NCBI RefSeq assembly: GCF_008831285.2
Contig: NC_045140.1
Location: forward strand, 23,950,131 to 24,014,130
DNA: 64,000 nucleotides
DNA from: Nymphaea colorata
Taxonomy: Eukaryota; Streptophyta; Magnoliopsida; Nymphaeales; Nymphaeaceae
Direction: 5' to 3'
Both the position numbers and the translations under genes were made by a program. Positions within the stretch are counted from its first letter, which is position 1; each line of letters starts with the position of its first letter. Under the pieces are notes generated by a model that had not been told where the DNA came from, searched no databases, and saw only the letters and a list, made by a program, of their open reading frames with translations. Of this stretch, positions 1 through 13,482 are shown piece after piece.

Positions 1-676
1 GCAACGCAAAGGACCATCCCCAACCATACTCCAAAGCCCAAGATGCGATCAATGAACCACAAATATTTCCAACTGAAGTGTGCGAATTCCACACCCCCAT
101 GATCAATCCTCTTTTTGATTTGCCGAACCAATTCCCCACGATAGCGACGACGGAAGGCCATCCGGTAGATTGGAAAACACCGGCAATCATTTGAACGACT
201 AGGAAATAAGTAAAGGAATGAATATTCCACCAGTAGCCCATGCCAAATAATATCGTGAAAAGCCCGCTGCCCACCATTCCGAACGCCAGGAAAGCTCGAA
301 GGTCGATCCGGTCGCCGACATGGCCCGCGAAATACATCCCCAATGAATAAACGGCCAGGAAGGCGACATCAAGCTCTCCCAATCGATGCGTTCCATGAAC
401 GCCATTGAACGGAGCCCACCCACCACCATCGGCGGAAGTAGAATTCTCGCGAATCGAGTCCGGGACTCCTCCGAATTCAGGAATCTCGACGCCGTCTGCT
501 GCAACCCTCGGTCCTATAACGCTTTTCACGATACTCGGCGGCTTTCTCGACGCATGGAAGCAAGCGTAGGCCAAGAACGTGATGACTAGAACGGAGACCT
601 GAAAGAAGGTGACGCTTCGAATATGCAATTTCGAATTTAGCCGGTGAAGGCCCGGCGGCAATCGTCTGACCTCCAT
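1..676 (-). CDS. G3Pp: Glycerol-3-phosphate permease (MFS), 5' part, cut by window edge
   Basis: On the minus strand an uninterrupted reading frame runs from ATG at 676-674 to the window edge (225 codons). It starts MEVRRLPPGLHRLNSKLHIR, with a first membrane segment at about residues 22-41, then the family motif FHASRKPPSIVKSV. A loop follows with GWAPFNGVHGTHRLGELD, then AVYSLGMYFAGHVGDRIDLR (MFS motif-A-like GHVGDR), and further hydrophobic segments containing GWPSVVAIVGNWFGKSKRG and IMGVWNSHTSVGNICGSLIA. These match the plant putative glycerol-3-phosphate transporters (Arabidopsis G3Pp1-5), membrane carriers of the organophosphate/phosphate antiporter family that are linked to phosphate-starvation responses. 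About 500 residues are usual, so a little under half is visible. Which of the five paralogues it equals cannot be told. The gene is divergent from the BRIZ-type gene at 3286. Confidence 0.93.
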   Translation of the reverse strand, partial: MEVRRLPPGLHRLNSKLHIRSVTFFQVSVLVITFLAYACFHASRKPPSIVKSVIGPRVAADGVEIPEFGGVPDSIRENSTSADGGGWAPFNGVHGTHRLGELDVAFLAVYSLGMYFAGHVGDRIDLRAFLAFGMVGSGLFTILFGMGYWWNIHSFTYFLVVQMIAGVFQSTGWPSVVAIVGNWFGKSKRGLIMGVWNSHTSVGNICGSLIASWALEYGWGWSFAL

Positions 677-3285
677 CTTCTGCTCGTTAGCCCGACCACC
701 AACATCTTCTAAGGAGAGAAACCTAAAACCCTGGCCCTGAACAATTTTTCTAACGAAGAATCACTCGAGTACCAGAAACTCCCCACATCAAAGGACACGA
801 GAGATTGGAAGGATGCAAGAGACCGGGAGGAGACAGCGATCGTTGCGTCCCTTTTGAGTAATCGCTAGCTCCCGGTAGAATTGCGGAATAAGCAACCACG
901 CCACAGAGAGAGAGAGAGAGAGATAATCTTCGTGAGAACAGAGATCTGATTTCGCGCTTCCGACATTGCGCGAGTTTGTATTCCGCAGAAGACTTCCCGG
1001 TCGTTGCGGGCAAGGCATCACGGTGACACAAGTACGGACTCGACGTAAATTTCATTTATTCTGGGAAAGAAAAATTGCATCACAACGCATCACAATTGAG
1101 GCATCTCATTCAGGTTAACTGTGGTTTTATTATGTTTCCTAATACAAAATCTTATTGGCCATCTTCAAATTTCATCTACTTCTTCTTCTTATTCTTCCTC
1201 TTCTGTTAACAGATCGGTTAAAAAAAAAAGTAAAATCTCATTAGGAATTTGCTTTTGAATTTGACATGAAATTTTGCACTTGGACCTGAATTCATGTGAA
1301 ATATATGCGTGAAATTCACATGTTTTACAGATAATTACGAGATATTAAGCTAGTGGAGTCGACTTGAAAAAAACCGGTTTCTTTAATATATGTTGGCAAA
1401 ATCAGGTCTGGTCAATTTATTTGACATAGTATTTTCTTCTCGGAATAAACATCGAGGTTATGTTTAATTTCCCACCAAATTGGAAACTTTAAACAGTATG
1501 GCATTTGAGTCTAGAGAAATGAGATTAACCTTTAATAAAAAAAAAATACAGCTTTGTGATCAGTTGTCTTAAGCATCGGTGAATATCTTTCTTCAAATTT
1601 TGTTGACAGTGTTAATAGATAAGTCTGTATGTCAGAAAAATGAAAATTAAAAAAATAAAATAGCACAACAAATTGTAAGAATTTAGTTGTTTCTACTCAC
1701 TTGCTACCAACCTATTCATCAAAACTATAACTATTTAATAATATGTCAACTTGAATTCTTCTAGAATAAGTACATTAAAATGTTTTATTAGTATACTTCG
1801 TTATTTTTTTTGTCATAAATAAAATTTTGAATCAGATTCATGTGGTAAAATTCTTCTTTTAAATCTTCACAGAACCCTGATTGATGAGTCTTCTACGGTG
1901 CTTTTCATTGCTCTAATTTGCACAGATCCGTGTGTCCGGAGTGAAGTGACAATCAAAGCTAGTTCGTACTGACCCGATATTTCAGGGCTTCCTCTGCCTG
2001 ATATTTCGGGCCGTCGCCGATATTTTCGCAGCCGGAAACCTTTTTCTTGCGCCGGACGCAACTACAACGGAATCTAATATCTCCGGTGCGTCTCCGTAGC
2101 TCCACATAGATGAACGCACCTTATTCCGGCGCACATTGATTGGCAAATGGAGATATTTCTTCGAAGATTGATCCACTGGAAACAATCTCCGCAGCAACAG
2201 TCATGAAGGGTGAATTTTTAAAAGATTTCGTGCCAGCGGGATTCAAGTCGACGTAACCGTTGCTGGAGACGTGGACGCCCATTTTGAAGGTTTTTTGTAC
2301 ATATACTCTTACCACACGTTAAATAAGCATAGACAAGCTGAAGCTCGAACTCAAACTGGACTTCGCTATTAAATGGTTCGTGCTCAAGCCAAGCTTAGGC
2401 ATGCGAGTTAGAATCAAGCCCAAGTTGGCTTCACTCGTTGAACACCTCTACTTTTTGGCCATGTATCATCACCATCCTTGCATAATTTTATCTACCTTAA
2501 CTTTTAAGCTTCAAAAATGTTAATGTTGGCATTGTAACAGGAGGAACACTAAAACTTTAAGTTGTAAGTTTTAAGAGACAATCAATATGTAAACAAATAA
2601 ACAGTTACAAGGTATTAACATACAAATAGTCTATGTGGGCAATTGCTCGTAAAATTTGGACCTAAAGAGACAATTGATTAATCTCTTTTTATAAGGAATT
2701 TGGTGACAACAACACTCAATTACTGTCTCGTCAATTACTGGAACAATTGTTATGGTATTTCATGATTTTGGCTCACTTTTTTGGGCAGATTCATTCAACT
2801 CTAAGTTGCTACTACCAAACAGTCCTAATTATAGTAACACGTCGTATTGTGAGCGTCTCATGAATATGTTATAGGCACTAGAGCTATTGTTCTATGAACC
2901 TGTCCCAGTCATTATAACATATCGGGTTTTAAGTGCGGCTATGATCTTTTACATTGATAAGAGTGTTCATCCCACTAAACGAAGCGTGTAAACGGATTAC
3001 GAATCTAAAATGGAAACTATATCCATTATCCGACACACTTATGAGGGAGCTAAGATCCGGCTAGACCCTGTGACAAGTGAGTTTCAGATAACCGAAGTCC
3101 ACTTGATCTGGATCCAGTCACACAATTCCTGGGGGAGGAAGTGGACCATCACAGAGGGCTTTGGGTCGGCTCGGTTTTGTCTTCATTTATTATGTCCAAC
3201 CCCGAAACAACCACTGAAACGTGAGATTCTCGCGTCGAAGTTTGCTCTCGAGTCTCTCTCCCTCCCTCGTTTCGGAGTTTCGACG
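677..3285. other. Intergenic spacer between two divergent genes
   Basis: This stretch holds the 5' regions of the permease (minus) and the BRIZ-type gene (plus). A (GA)n run at about 905-922 lies in the probable 5' UTR or promoter of the permease. The part from 1060 to 1860 is AT-rich with no coding signal. Short minus-strand frames at 1867-2315 have no recognisable product. From 2330 to 2445 there is a dispersed-repeat-like stretch rich in CTCAAGC/CTCGAAC words that recur near 47.2-47.6 kb. The 5' UTR of the BRIZ-type gene probably begins near 3180-3250, in a CT-rich stretch. Confidence 0.6.
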
Positions 3286-6200
3286 ATGTCCGCCACCTCC
3301 GCGAGTGGCTCCAGCCAACCGGACGACGCATCACACCGGCCGCCGGCTGAGAATTCCGATGAACCCGGCCAGCCTTCGTGTTCGGACCTCACGCAGACAG
3401 TCGCGTTCTCGTCGGGCAACCCACGGATTGAGGTGACGAGAGGAGTCATGCGCCTTTTCTGCAACCCTTCCGAGCCCCTTGATTGCATCTCCCACCATCT
3501 TCCTGTGAGTGACTTCCTATCTTCCCCGCCTACCCCTCGGTCGATTGCTTCATTCTGAACCAGTTTCTTTCCTCTTTCTCTTGTGCTCGTTGGTTTGCTC
3601 TGTCTTCTTCGGTTTCTTGTTTGCCAGTCTTGAGATTGGGCTATGCAGGTTGGGAGGAGTCCTCTTCTTTGCGTTCTTGACGTTCCGAACCACATGAATT
3701 ACGCTGACTTCTGCCAGTTCTGTGGGTCCGTCATTCAGCATATTCTGGAGATGCGAATCGTGAGGTGAACCCTTGCGAACCGTCAAATGTTTGATTCTTT
3801 GTGTCCTGGAGTTGTTTAATTCATTTTTCTCGACACCTGAATGAACTCTGACGACGAATTTCTGTCGTTGGGTTTTAGAAATGATGGTATGGACGATCAC
3901 TATAGCGTTCTGATCAGGTTCCATGATCAGAATTCGGCTGATTCTTTCTATCATTATTTCAATCAGAGATGTTTCTCGTCTCTGGAGGTTGGCCTTCAAA
4001 ACTTTCTTTGCGTGCATTTTTGTGCAATTAATTTCGCATTTTCCTTTATCAGCATAAAATATGTTCTCCATCATGCTTTTCTCAATTACATGGAATTCCG
4101 AAAGTTGGTGCTGGTTTGGATCGTGTCAGTGGAATCGAGTTTAACGGTTTGTTTGATTGAGATTCAGGTGGAGGTATGCAACGTGCTTTTTACAGTGGAT
4201 GTACAGTACACTGGCTCTACGGAACATGCTCAAACTTCTGCTGTTGGATCAATGGACCTACCTAATTGTCCGGTCTGTCTTGGTAAGTGCGCTATCATTT
4301 TGTTTGAATTTTTAAAAATTTAACAAAGTAGAATGTGGAATGCCATCCACCATCTTGGAATGCTTTGCTTTGTTAAGGAATCTATTTACTTTTGTTTCTT
4401 TCCTGTTGTACAACTAATTATCCATGTTTTGTATATTTGAAAACTCGATAAGCATGAAATTTAATTGAGGACTTGCTATATGTGTGCTGTATACCACCAG
4501 GAGGGAATACATTGTCTTTCTTTTTGGTTGAAGAATTGGGGATACGATCTTTTTCTCATTAGAGTAAGCAAAGAATATGACATGTCTGGCATGAAACAAT
4601 TCAGCTGTCGTATCACATCATCCCTTAGAGGTTCATGACTGCGAAGCTTGCCCCTTGTTATTATCCTTAATTTTGTGGTTTACTTGTGGAGCGTATGTTC
4701 TGTGCTCATCATGAGCTGGAATGTGAACGCACCTGCAAACTTAACCTATCATGTCCGATGTCCTCATATTCTTAGGAGTACAGTTCCTTTTCTTTGGACT
4801 ACTCTTTTCCCTGCAGAGTCTGGGATTGAAGGTGGAATAGCGGTTGCTTAGGTCATCCATAGTCTCCTGAGCTCATGCATGTCATTTATTTGGGGTTCCC
4901 TTGATGGGATTTCTTAAAATTGTATGGCTTTTTCTGCACGTAGTTCTTTGGTCAATAACCTTCAATCTACTAATGGCTTGATACCTTGCAAAAAGAAAGA
5001 GAAGGAACAGGCTCGTGAATTTTCTCCACTTGGAGTTTCCATTCATTGATTAGTATGTATGGAATACTGACAACCTTGCCTGCCGATTGAAGTCTTGATC
5101 ATTTGGGCTACTGCAAAGAGAATAAAAACACTTTTTGTTGCATTCACCTGTTTAAGGGGAACTTTTAAATTAAATTTTATGGTTTTCTAGAAGCTATGTT
5201 ACTGTAGACATTGTGCGTGAGATGGATATTAAAAATATTTTAGTGAAAATGTGCTATTGGAACACAAAAATGCCCATATCACTTACCTTTTCCCTCCTTG
5301 TTCTTTTGTAGTCTGGTTCTCTTCCAGTGCATATTTTTTGGCCACGTGCATATATCTCATGAGTTCCAGTGTAAATGCCAATATCATGCAACGCGATTTG
5401 GTTGTGTAACTAAGTAACATGCAGGTGTTACACCCACACATGCATACTCACTGGATTCTTATGCATTTGTTGCAATCCACATACCCTTTTGGAAGCTGTG
5501 TTGTCCATTCTGTACCAACTTCATATCATGCACATTTTATTATTTAGTTGCCTGTTAGGTATCTAGAAGTTAACAACCTTGTATTTTGTTCCCATGGAAG
5601 TCTTGTTGGAAGGACTTTGACAGTTGACTGCATAGGGTGGTCAGATTAGGTTATTAGTTGAGACTTGAGACTAGAAGAATGAATCTGCACTTTTGAGCTG
5701 TGTGACTGCAACTGGAGGATGGGCCTTTGATGTCCTTGTTAATGTGTATGACAATAAAGATAAGAAAAGATCTAAAAATATGTATTGCCTTCCTCGATAT
5801 GACCATCCCTATGCATTGGCATGGATTATTTCCACTTGCCTGATCGCTGGTTTTCCTGCTTATACTAACTTTTTTGTGCTTCTGTTCTCTAATCTGTTGC
5901 TAGAGTTTATTTTCACGTGAAAGTCACTCCACACAAGTTTTTGTTGATTTGTGCTGTTGATTCTTCTGCATCTATCCAGAGAAACTAGACAATGATGTGA
6001 GTGGTACCCTGACAACAATTTGCAACCATTCTTTTCACTGCTCGTGCATATCAAAATGGACTGATTCTTCATGCCCAGTAAGTGTATATATGTTACCTTT
6101 TCATAGCAGCCTTCATTAAAATCTTTCCGTAGAGTTTTGTAGATTTAGTTCCTTAGCTCACGAGGTTGCTGAATTGACTATACGGATAATGTGAATGCAC

Positions 6201-9200
6201 TTAGAGCCAAGTAACTAAGTAAGCAACTGCACAAAGCATAAAACGTGGCATAAAATTTTAAAGCCTTTTGGGCTGATTTGGAATAAACATATGAAATTAA
6301 TATGATAACTGATGTGAGTTTGCAATACATAGAGATAGCTTCCAGTGTTAGAAAGTCCAATGAAGAGGACCTATAGTATGCAGGCTTATAATGGTATATT
6401 TTTTGTGATTTTGATATTGGCGTTTATCTATAACCTTTGTTGGGATAGGAAATATTTCATGCAGCACAAATAAATAAATGTCTATGAAGTAACTAGATCC
6501 TAGTATCTACAAGACTACAACCATGTCTACCATGACTTATTTTTCTTCCTCTCTGCATTAAATGCTCTTTCTTTAGCTTTCAATCTAGAGAGACAGTGAC
6601 ATAGCAGTCATGTTTTGAAAGTTGGCACTAATTACTCAATGCACACAGAGGTACGTAGTGCCAATTATTGTAGTTCAAATAACTAATGTATCATTATGTC
6701 AAAAACTGCCCTTTGAAAAGGAAGCTTCTAGATGGGAACATGAATATTGAAAGAGCCACTCCTGATGATGTATATGAACCAATATGAACCATCCTATCAG
6801 TTTGGCTCATATACCTCATACATCATCATGTTGAAAATGCCCTTTGGAGAGGAGGTTTGTGATGGCATGCTCTTGAAAATGTTACTCTTGATGTGACAGT
6901 GACTACATCTTAGTCATCCAGTTTAACCTATTATACGCTCGATATTTTTTCTCATGCTTACTGGTTATCATATTCCAGTAGCTCATACATGAGTGCATAT
7001 GTGTGTGCGTGTGTCTGTTTATAACTTTATAGAAAAAAGGGTTTTTTGTACGTTTGAGCATAACAGCATTTGTGTTAAAGCACAGGGTTGGTTATATTTG
7101 CATAATTCAGCTATAATTTGATGCTTCCAAAATGGCAAAATCGGCTAATCAACTAGTTTGCATGAACTGAGGGGATGTTTTGTGATGCTATAATGCATGT
7201 TTTTACCAGATGTTCCACCACATACTACCTATCATCAATTTCTTTGGTGTTAGAAGACAAAGGAACTCATGGATGGAATAAAAACAGAAATTTACATATT
7301 ACATGAAGCGCAGCCTCATCTTTTCAATCAAAAACTTGAGGCTCTCTCTCCTGCAGCACACCTCTTACCTCCTTTTTCTTCCCCCTCATCAAACCACTAT
7401 CTGGGCATTGGTTGGTTGTTGGCAATGCTTGGATGGCATTTCTTGCGCATATACCATTCACATGTCTACAAAATGGTTGAGATGTGGACTTTGTCTATTA
7501 GCCTTCTGGACATTGTCTGATGCCCAATGGTTGGAAATAGTGTGGATGGTTGCATCTTATTTGTGTGATTCTCCATCGATAGAATTCTTGCCTGGATTTA
7601 GACCACCTTAGGCCTGTTGACTGGAGAAATAGTTGTACTTATTTGATTGTGACCTCCCAATGGCATTGTATTTGCTCTCCTGTAAACTCACAAAATATTT
7701 AAATGCGTTATCATGATCCAAATTATTTATTTATTTTTTCCATACAAGACATGTTGCTCTGATCAACTTAACTCGAAGAGTGAAGAAGTTGCTTGCTTGT
7801 GATTTTCTTTGCTGTTTCAAAAAATAGCTCTAAAGCTGTAATGGTTGCACCTTATGGAGTTGTTTGTCATTCAAGGTTTGCAGATATTGCCTGCAGCAGC
7901 CTGAGAAATCAAGGTGTTTTATCTGTGACACATCAGAAAACTTGTGGATGTGTGTTCTCTGTGGCTTTGTTGGGTGTGGAAGGTAATTATTTCTTTTTGT
8001 TATTGACAAATATTTCAAGTTTTTTGGGGTCTACTTCTAACCTTTTTAGAAGTTCATTAGTTTAGAGGGCATTTGCAAATGATGCTAAAAAATCATGACG
8101 ATGGCAATGATGTTTGAGATGCTGCTGCCTGCTGGTGTTCATAAAAAATGGCAGAAGGAGATTGAGCTAATGACGAGTGCTTGAGTTAATCATGACGTCT
8201 GTGACTGGTATGAAGACTGAGGTTCGCTAAGTGATGTCGCAGTGATCAGGATTGTAAAGGCCTCGGGTAACTTTCATAGTAGGGAGTAGCAACTACAAAC
8301 TCGGGACTTAAAAGCATATTGTCAACCAAACACAATTTTTTGTCCTTTGCGCACTGTGACGAGCTTAAAAAATTTTGCTGTTCAACACTATAACTCCTAA
8401 AGTAGGATCAGCAGATAAGTAGTTCCTGGAAACTTATGACAAGTGAGGCTTGCTCTTTGGAGCAGTTATTTGGGTTTTGTACTTGTGAAAGCAAGACCAT
8501 GTTTAGCAAGTTAAGATGATACCAATTATCTGCCTACTCTAAACCCTAATCCAATTGATCCATTGGTGGTTAGTGTCCTCTCTCTCCCTCTTTCTCTGTA
8601 GTAGAGATGCAGATGTTTTGTAGTCTCATCATTGTAACACCTCTTTCTTTGCATTCATTTTCTGGCTTACTGATAAAACATCCCCTTTCAGGTATAGAGA
8701 GGGCCATGCTATCAGGCACTGGAAAGAGACACAGCATTGCTATGCTCTTGAACTGGAGACTCAGCGAGTATGGGATTATGTTGGGGACAACTATGTCCAT
8801 AGGCTAATTCAGTCCAAAACTGATGGCAAGTTGGTTGAGTTGAATTTCCATTGCAGAACTGCCGATGATAGTTGTGGAAGTTGTGAATGTAGTGGGGATT
8901 CAGGAATGAGTGAGGCCCTTTTCAACAGTAAAGTTGAGGCGGTAATTGCATAGTACATGTTATCTCTTCAATGGCCCATTTTCATGGTTCTCCTCCATTA
9001 TGTTAATTTGGCATCTCCTCATGGGTCTGCCTCTCCTGTTATCTAATAAACATGATTCTGGCAGATAGTTGATGAATATAATGACCTCCTCACATCTCAA
9101 CTGGAGAATCAAAGAAAGGTAAGGTGTTCATTCATTTTAACTTTCAATTTATTTCTTTGCTGTTCTTCTAACTGTCTTAAATTATAATTTAATGATCTGT

Positions 9201-10650
9201 AATTTGGAATACTGTGTTTACCTGAGTTTTATAATCTGCAGTATTTTTCATCTCTTCTACTTGAAGTAAAGGAAGAAACTGACCGGGCGATTACAGAAGC
9301 AGTTGAGAAGTCTGTAAGCTTGAGGCTGCAGAAGATGCAAGGGAAACTCCAGAAATGTTCTGAGGAAAAACAATTTCTCAACGAAGTAATCTTCCTGAAA
9401 ACAGAAGACTTTCAGTTGGTTAATTGGTGTAGTCTGCTATAATTTGGTGAATATAGTTATTCTAATCAATTATCTTACTGCTTTCTTCTAGATCAATGAG
9501 AACCTTCTTAAGAATCAGGAAATATGGAGTAAAAAACTCATGGAGATTGAAGAGCGGTATGTTGCAACTTTATTTTTCTTGAATATCAAAAAGTTTTAAG
9601 TTCCCCCTTTGTATGTTTAAACTGTTTGATATTTTTCCATGTGAAAAAATGTGTCAGGAAGTCCGTTTTTGTTCTTCTGGGTGTAGCTTAACTCGTGGTA
9701 CTGCAGTCTGCTTTATACTGCAAAACACTATATTTAAATAGTTTTTTCTTCCTTTTATTTATGAGGGTAAATAAAGGAATAATTTACAACGTCAACTATT
9801 CGAGTTGTCCCCAACTGTCAAATCGTGTAATCATAATCTTGCATTATATGTCACTACAACCTCGGAGTTTACAAAAGGAAAACTCTTTCGTGTTAACCCA
9901 CTTCATAACTAGTGCAATGGTAACAGAACTAGATATTAGATTTATTATATACTCTGGCCATTGGCAACTTAGGATAGTCTGTACTCTGTGGTAATGTTGT
10001 CATATGTGGATATGGAATGTGTAAGAATAACTTGTTCCTGTAAAATCTGTACAGTGAGAGGTTGACACTCAAATCAAAGGATGATAAGATACGGGATTTA
10101 GAAGAACAGGTAACCCCTAAACTTAATGTTAGTCATCAAACTGCAAAAATATTCTTCTTTTGTTTGGTGGCATGAATATGGTTTCTCTGAGCTTTCTTTT
10201 AATATTTAATTTTTAATGTGAATCTGTTTGCAAGCATGCTGAGACATGCATTGTGATTTGCATGCCTGACATGGGTGTGCACTGTGGAGACCAAAATGGA
10301 TTTCATAAAACCAGGTGGGTGTTGAAAACATCTCCTCGAACGGTGAACGCTAAACACATTATTTACTGCAAGCGTCTATCTCAAAATGTGGACTCACCAG
10401 CAGTAGAGTTGTTTTCTGAATGTCGAATTTAGAAATTGATACTCCTAAAAGCACTGTCTTTATCAATCAATAACAATTTGATGTTTTACCTTGTCAGCTT
10501 GGAGATTTGATGATTTTAATTGAAGCACAGAAAACGTCAGACCAACTGCCCGACTCTTCTGGTGTCAAGGAAGGGACTGCTCTACCTCTACCTTCCGAGC
10601 CTTCTCATGGAGGCACAAGGCGATCTCCAAGATCCAGTAGAAGGAAGTAA
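3286..10650 (+). CDS. BRIZ: BRIZ-type E3 ubiquitin ligase (BRAP2-RING-ZnF UBP protein), 12 exons
   Basis: Coding exons read by eye: 3286-3504, 3649-3764, 3879-3987, 4168-4282, 5980-6077, 7876-7982, 8692-8941, 9065-9118, 9242-9385, 9492-9556, 10055-10109, 10498-10650. All introns are GT-AG, all phases agree, and the sum is 1485 nt (494 aa). Order of parts: N-terminal BRAP2 domain (about 48-150, with [20 protein letters not shown]); C3H2C3 RING (C182, C185, C201, H203, H206, C209, C218, C221); ZnF-UBP finger (about 224-335, [20 protein letters not shown], then GHAIRHW and [20 protein letters not shown]); coiled coil (about 340-445); and a basic tail rich in Arg and Ser. This is the order of Arabidopsis BRIZ1/BRIZ2, which act as a heteromeric E3 ligase needed for germination; which paralogue this is was not resolved. 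The ATG at 3286 is chosen because the longer upstream frame from 3010 runs through promoter-like sequence. Introns 4 (1.7 kb) and 5 (1.8 kb) are the longest and hold no other gene. Confidence 0.95.
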
Positions 10651-13199
10651 TTGATGGGGCGTGTTCTTCTTGAATGTTGGTTAGGCGAGTGATGAATGTA
10701 TGTGGTTTTGTAAGGAAGTATGCGTGCACGTTGATTTAAAAAGGGGAAAGTTGGGAGAGGGGGAGGGGATGGTTCGTGTTCAGATGAAATGAAGAGCTCC
10801 TTGAATTGTTTTGTTGGCCTTGGAGAGGTTTCAGAAATGAAATAGTTTCTGTATGTGGGGAACAGCATTATGCATTCGCGTGAACTTTAAGATGGAAATG
10901 GAAATTGGAATAAGTGGAGGAGATCATCCCAACCCACCCCTACGAGTCTTTTTGACCAGATTGGGAGAGACTGGGTGGAGTCTTGGATCTCCGTTAAGGC
11001 TGTTCTTACGCTGGGCTGAGTTATCTCGAACTCTAGCTCAAGTCCCATAAGCCGCAACTCAATCTCTAAACTATTAAAACTCGAGCGGCTTAGCTGATGT
11101 GTTTCAAAGAAAAAAAAAGAAAATTCTTTTTGACATATAAAGAATGACACTTGTATTTGTGTCATCTGAAATAACTAATATTGGTATGAAATTCTATTTA
11201 ACTTGTCCGTTATGTGCGTTTTATGTCATTTTAACGCCATCTGACGTCTTAAGCATCATAATTAGTGCAGCATTTCTAAATAATAGAAAAAATGAATTGA
11301 TCGACAGCTAAAAAGTACGCATTAATATGGCAGTGGCAGGCAAGATCCGAACGAATGTGAACATTGTCTATAGTTTTAGACTTTTAGTTGCTTGTATATA
11401 CATATAAAATATATGTATTGATCCTTAGTCATATACATTTTCTAAAATGCCTTGAGAATTTTGTTCCACGAAATCCGAGAAACCGGACTTGTTCCGGGAT
11501 TAAAAGCTTACAATAAATGAAGCGTTCTTTCAGGAGTCTGTTCAGGCGTCTGTTGAGTAAAGGGCAAAAAAAGCAATAAAGGAGCATGTTCTATCAGGTC
11601 ACATCGCCTCTACGAGAGGCTAAACATTCAACCCGACAGCTCCTCCCTACTCCGTGCAGGACAGCTGACAAATCCAGCTGGGGGTTCCAGGTCTCTGCCT
11701 GCCATTCAAACCAGAATAGATAGAACGGTTGCTTCAAATAGTTTCTTGTCTGGGCTCGTTTTCTTTTTAGAGGTCATTAAACAGATTCAAACCCATAAGA
11801 TCGCATCCTGTTAACTGCAACTTAAAAACTATAATCTTATTTTTGAATGATGTATGAAAAACTATTATTGTTCTTATTATTTCGTATGCGGCTGAAATGT
11901 CATAATAAATAATAACATGCTTTGACTGATGGTATAACAACTTCACTAACAAAACACTCATATTTATGTTGCTTTTTCTTTTTTCAACAAAAATAAAAAA
12001 AATGGTCAAAAGTACACGAATAACTGTTTTAAGAAGAATAAACTGAAACCTTGTCTCATACGTGACCGAGTAGGTTGTGGGTTGCAGATACTAAAAAGGT
12101 TTATGCGTCTTTTTATAATAATTCATGATTCTGTGGTTTCTTCCGTAATTTTCCGCTTTCTTGACAATATGATGTACCACTCTCGTTGGGCTAACTTTGT
12201 CTTGTCTCCACCTCGATGCATCAATAACGTCAACGTTTTGTTCCTTGACCCCATGAAACTTGCATGAATCTAACAGAGAGAAGAGAAGGTTGGCCACCAA
12301 AAAGGTTCCGCCGACGAAACCTGCCACCTTTTGGATCTCTTGCCCAAAATAATCAAACCTGACCAAATCGAGTCGGTAAGTTAGGTGGTAAGTTATTTAT
12401 CAAACCATCCAACACCCCTTTATTATTAAAAAACAGCCCCTTAAGGTGCATTTAACAACAATAACATTAACCATAATGTTAAATATGATTTTGTCATGAA
12501 TATTGAGGTGTATTGTATGATATTAGAGTGTATATTTTATGGATTTGCTTAATATTTAAAACAAATTTATGAAACACTTGGTTAGTATTGAATAAAGTAC
12601 GAATGATATCCGATCCGTTCGTGCCCCATCGACATCTATATCCGAGTCATCAGACGCTTCTTTGACCAAAGAAGAGTGAGAGCTCCGTCCTTTTGCAAAG
12701 GCCCTGCAGGTGGTGGCACCTGCCACCCTCTGGTTCCAGAAAGTAAGAAAAGTTTTCTCGAACTCCTGTTTCTGTTTCATATTTCGAAAGCATCAAGAAG
12801 CTTTTAAGCGAACAGTGGATCCATGGATTAACGAGAAAATCATGGACTTAAAAGCGTATTTTTGGAAAAATGTAGTGGCTTTTCTGAATATCGTGCACAG
12901 GTGGTCACCGTAAAGCGAATTTTCTGAAAAAGGAAAAGGGTGATGAGGATGAGGGGAGGGGGGCGGGGTTTCCGCATTGGCGCCATCAACGGCAGTGGCA
13001 GATGACGCGTGATCTGATCTGACCGGGAAGAAGGGCAGAGGCAGACGCCTTCTCTCCGTGCCTCTGGCAACGGACGCACATCGAGCCCCCAAGAAATAGG
13101 CCGTACCTCCAATCCGACGGCCGTCGCCGTTCAACGGGATTCGCATATTTGCCCGGCACACGTGGGCGGTCCCGGGCAATCGCTGCCCGACACGCTCGC
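10651..13199. other. 3' UTR of the BRIZ-type gene and intergenic spacer
   Basis: The first few hundred bases are probably 3' UTR. The remainder is AT-rich spacer. Small frames on both strands (10605-11165, 11767-12366, 12556-12780) show no domain, no codon bias and no splice support. A GC-richer stretch at about 12940-13200 (CGCC, GGGCGG words) is likely promoter of the downstream PHD/SET gene. Confidence 0.6.
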
Positions 13200-13482
13200 A
13201 CGGCGGGAACGAGGGACCAGTGCTTCTCTCTCTCTCTCTCTCTCTCTCGATGCTTTTCCCTTCAACAGTTCGTTTCTGCTCTGTCCCTACCTCTCTCGGC
13301 GCCGTATCCTCCAAAACCCTAGGAAACCAGGAGGTCAGGTGAGAGGGAGAGACTGACGGGCCTCATCGTTTCTTTCGTTTCCCTCCCTCTTGATGGAAGG
13401 TACATGGCACGCGAAATGCAACTCTTCCCTGCCTCCTTCGTTACCGATTCTTCAATTTCCGGCGATGGAATCACGATCCCAG
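13200..13482 (+). other. Probable 5' non-coding exon region of the PHD/SET gene
   Basis: A CT microsatellite (about 13226-13250) typical of plant 5' UTRs is followed by a good donor at 13337/13338 (GGTCAG then GTGAGA) and a second possible donor at 13482 (TCCCAG then GTGATG). The first coding exon with a clear acceptor begins at 14962. With the first donor, translation starts at 14968. With the second donor, an ATG at 13465 (MESRSQ) would join in frame and lengthen the N terminus. Transcript data are needed to choose. Confidence 0.5.

Noticed and set aside
3010-3285. N-terminal extension of the BRIZ-type protein from an ATG at 3010
   Set aside because: The extra sequence is not protein-like for this family and includes the probable promoter and leader. 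The ATG at 3286 gives the normal N terminus.
12793-13314. Minus-strand 173-aa frame upstream of the PHD/SET gene
   Set aside because: It lies in GC-rich promoter and CT-repeat sequence (encodes an ERERERE run), with no domain.
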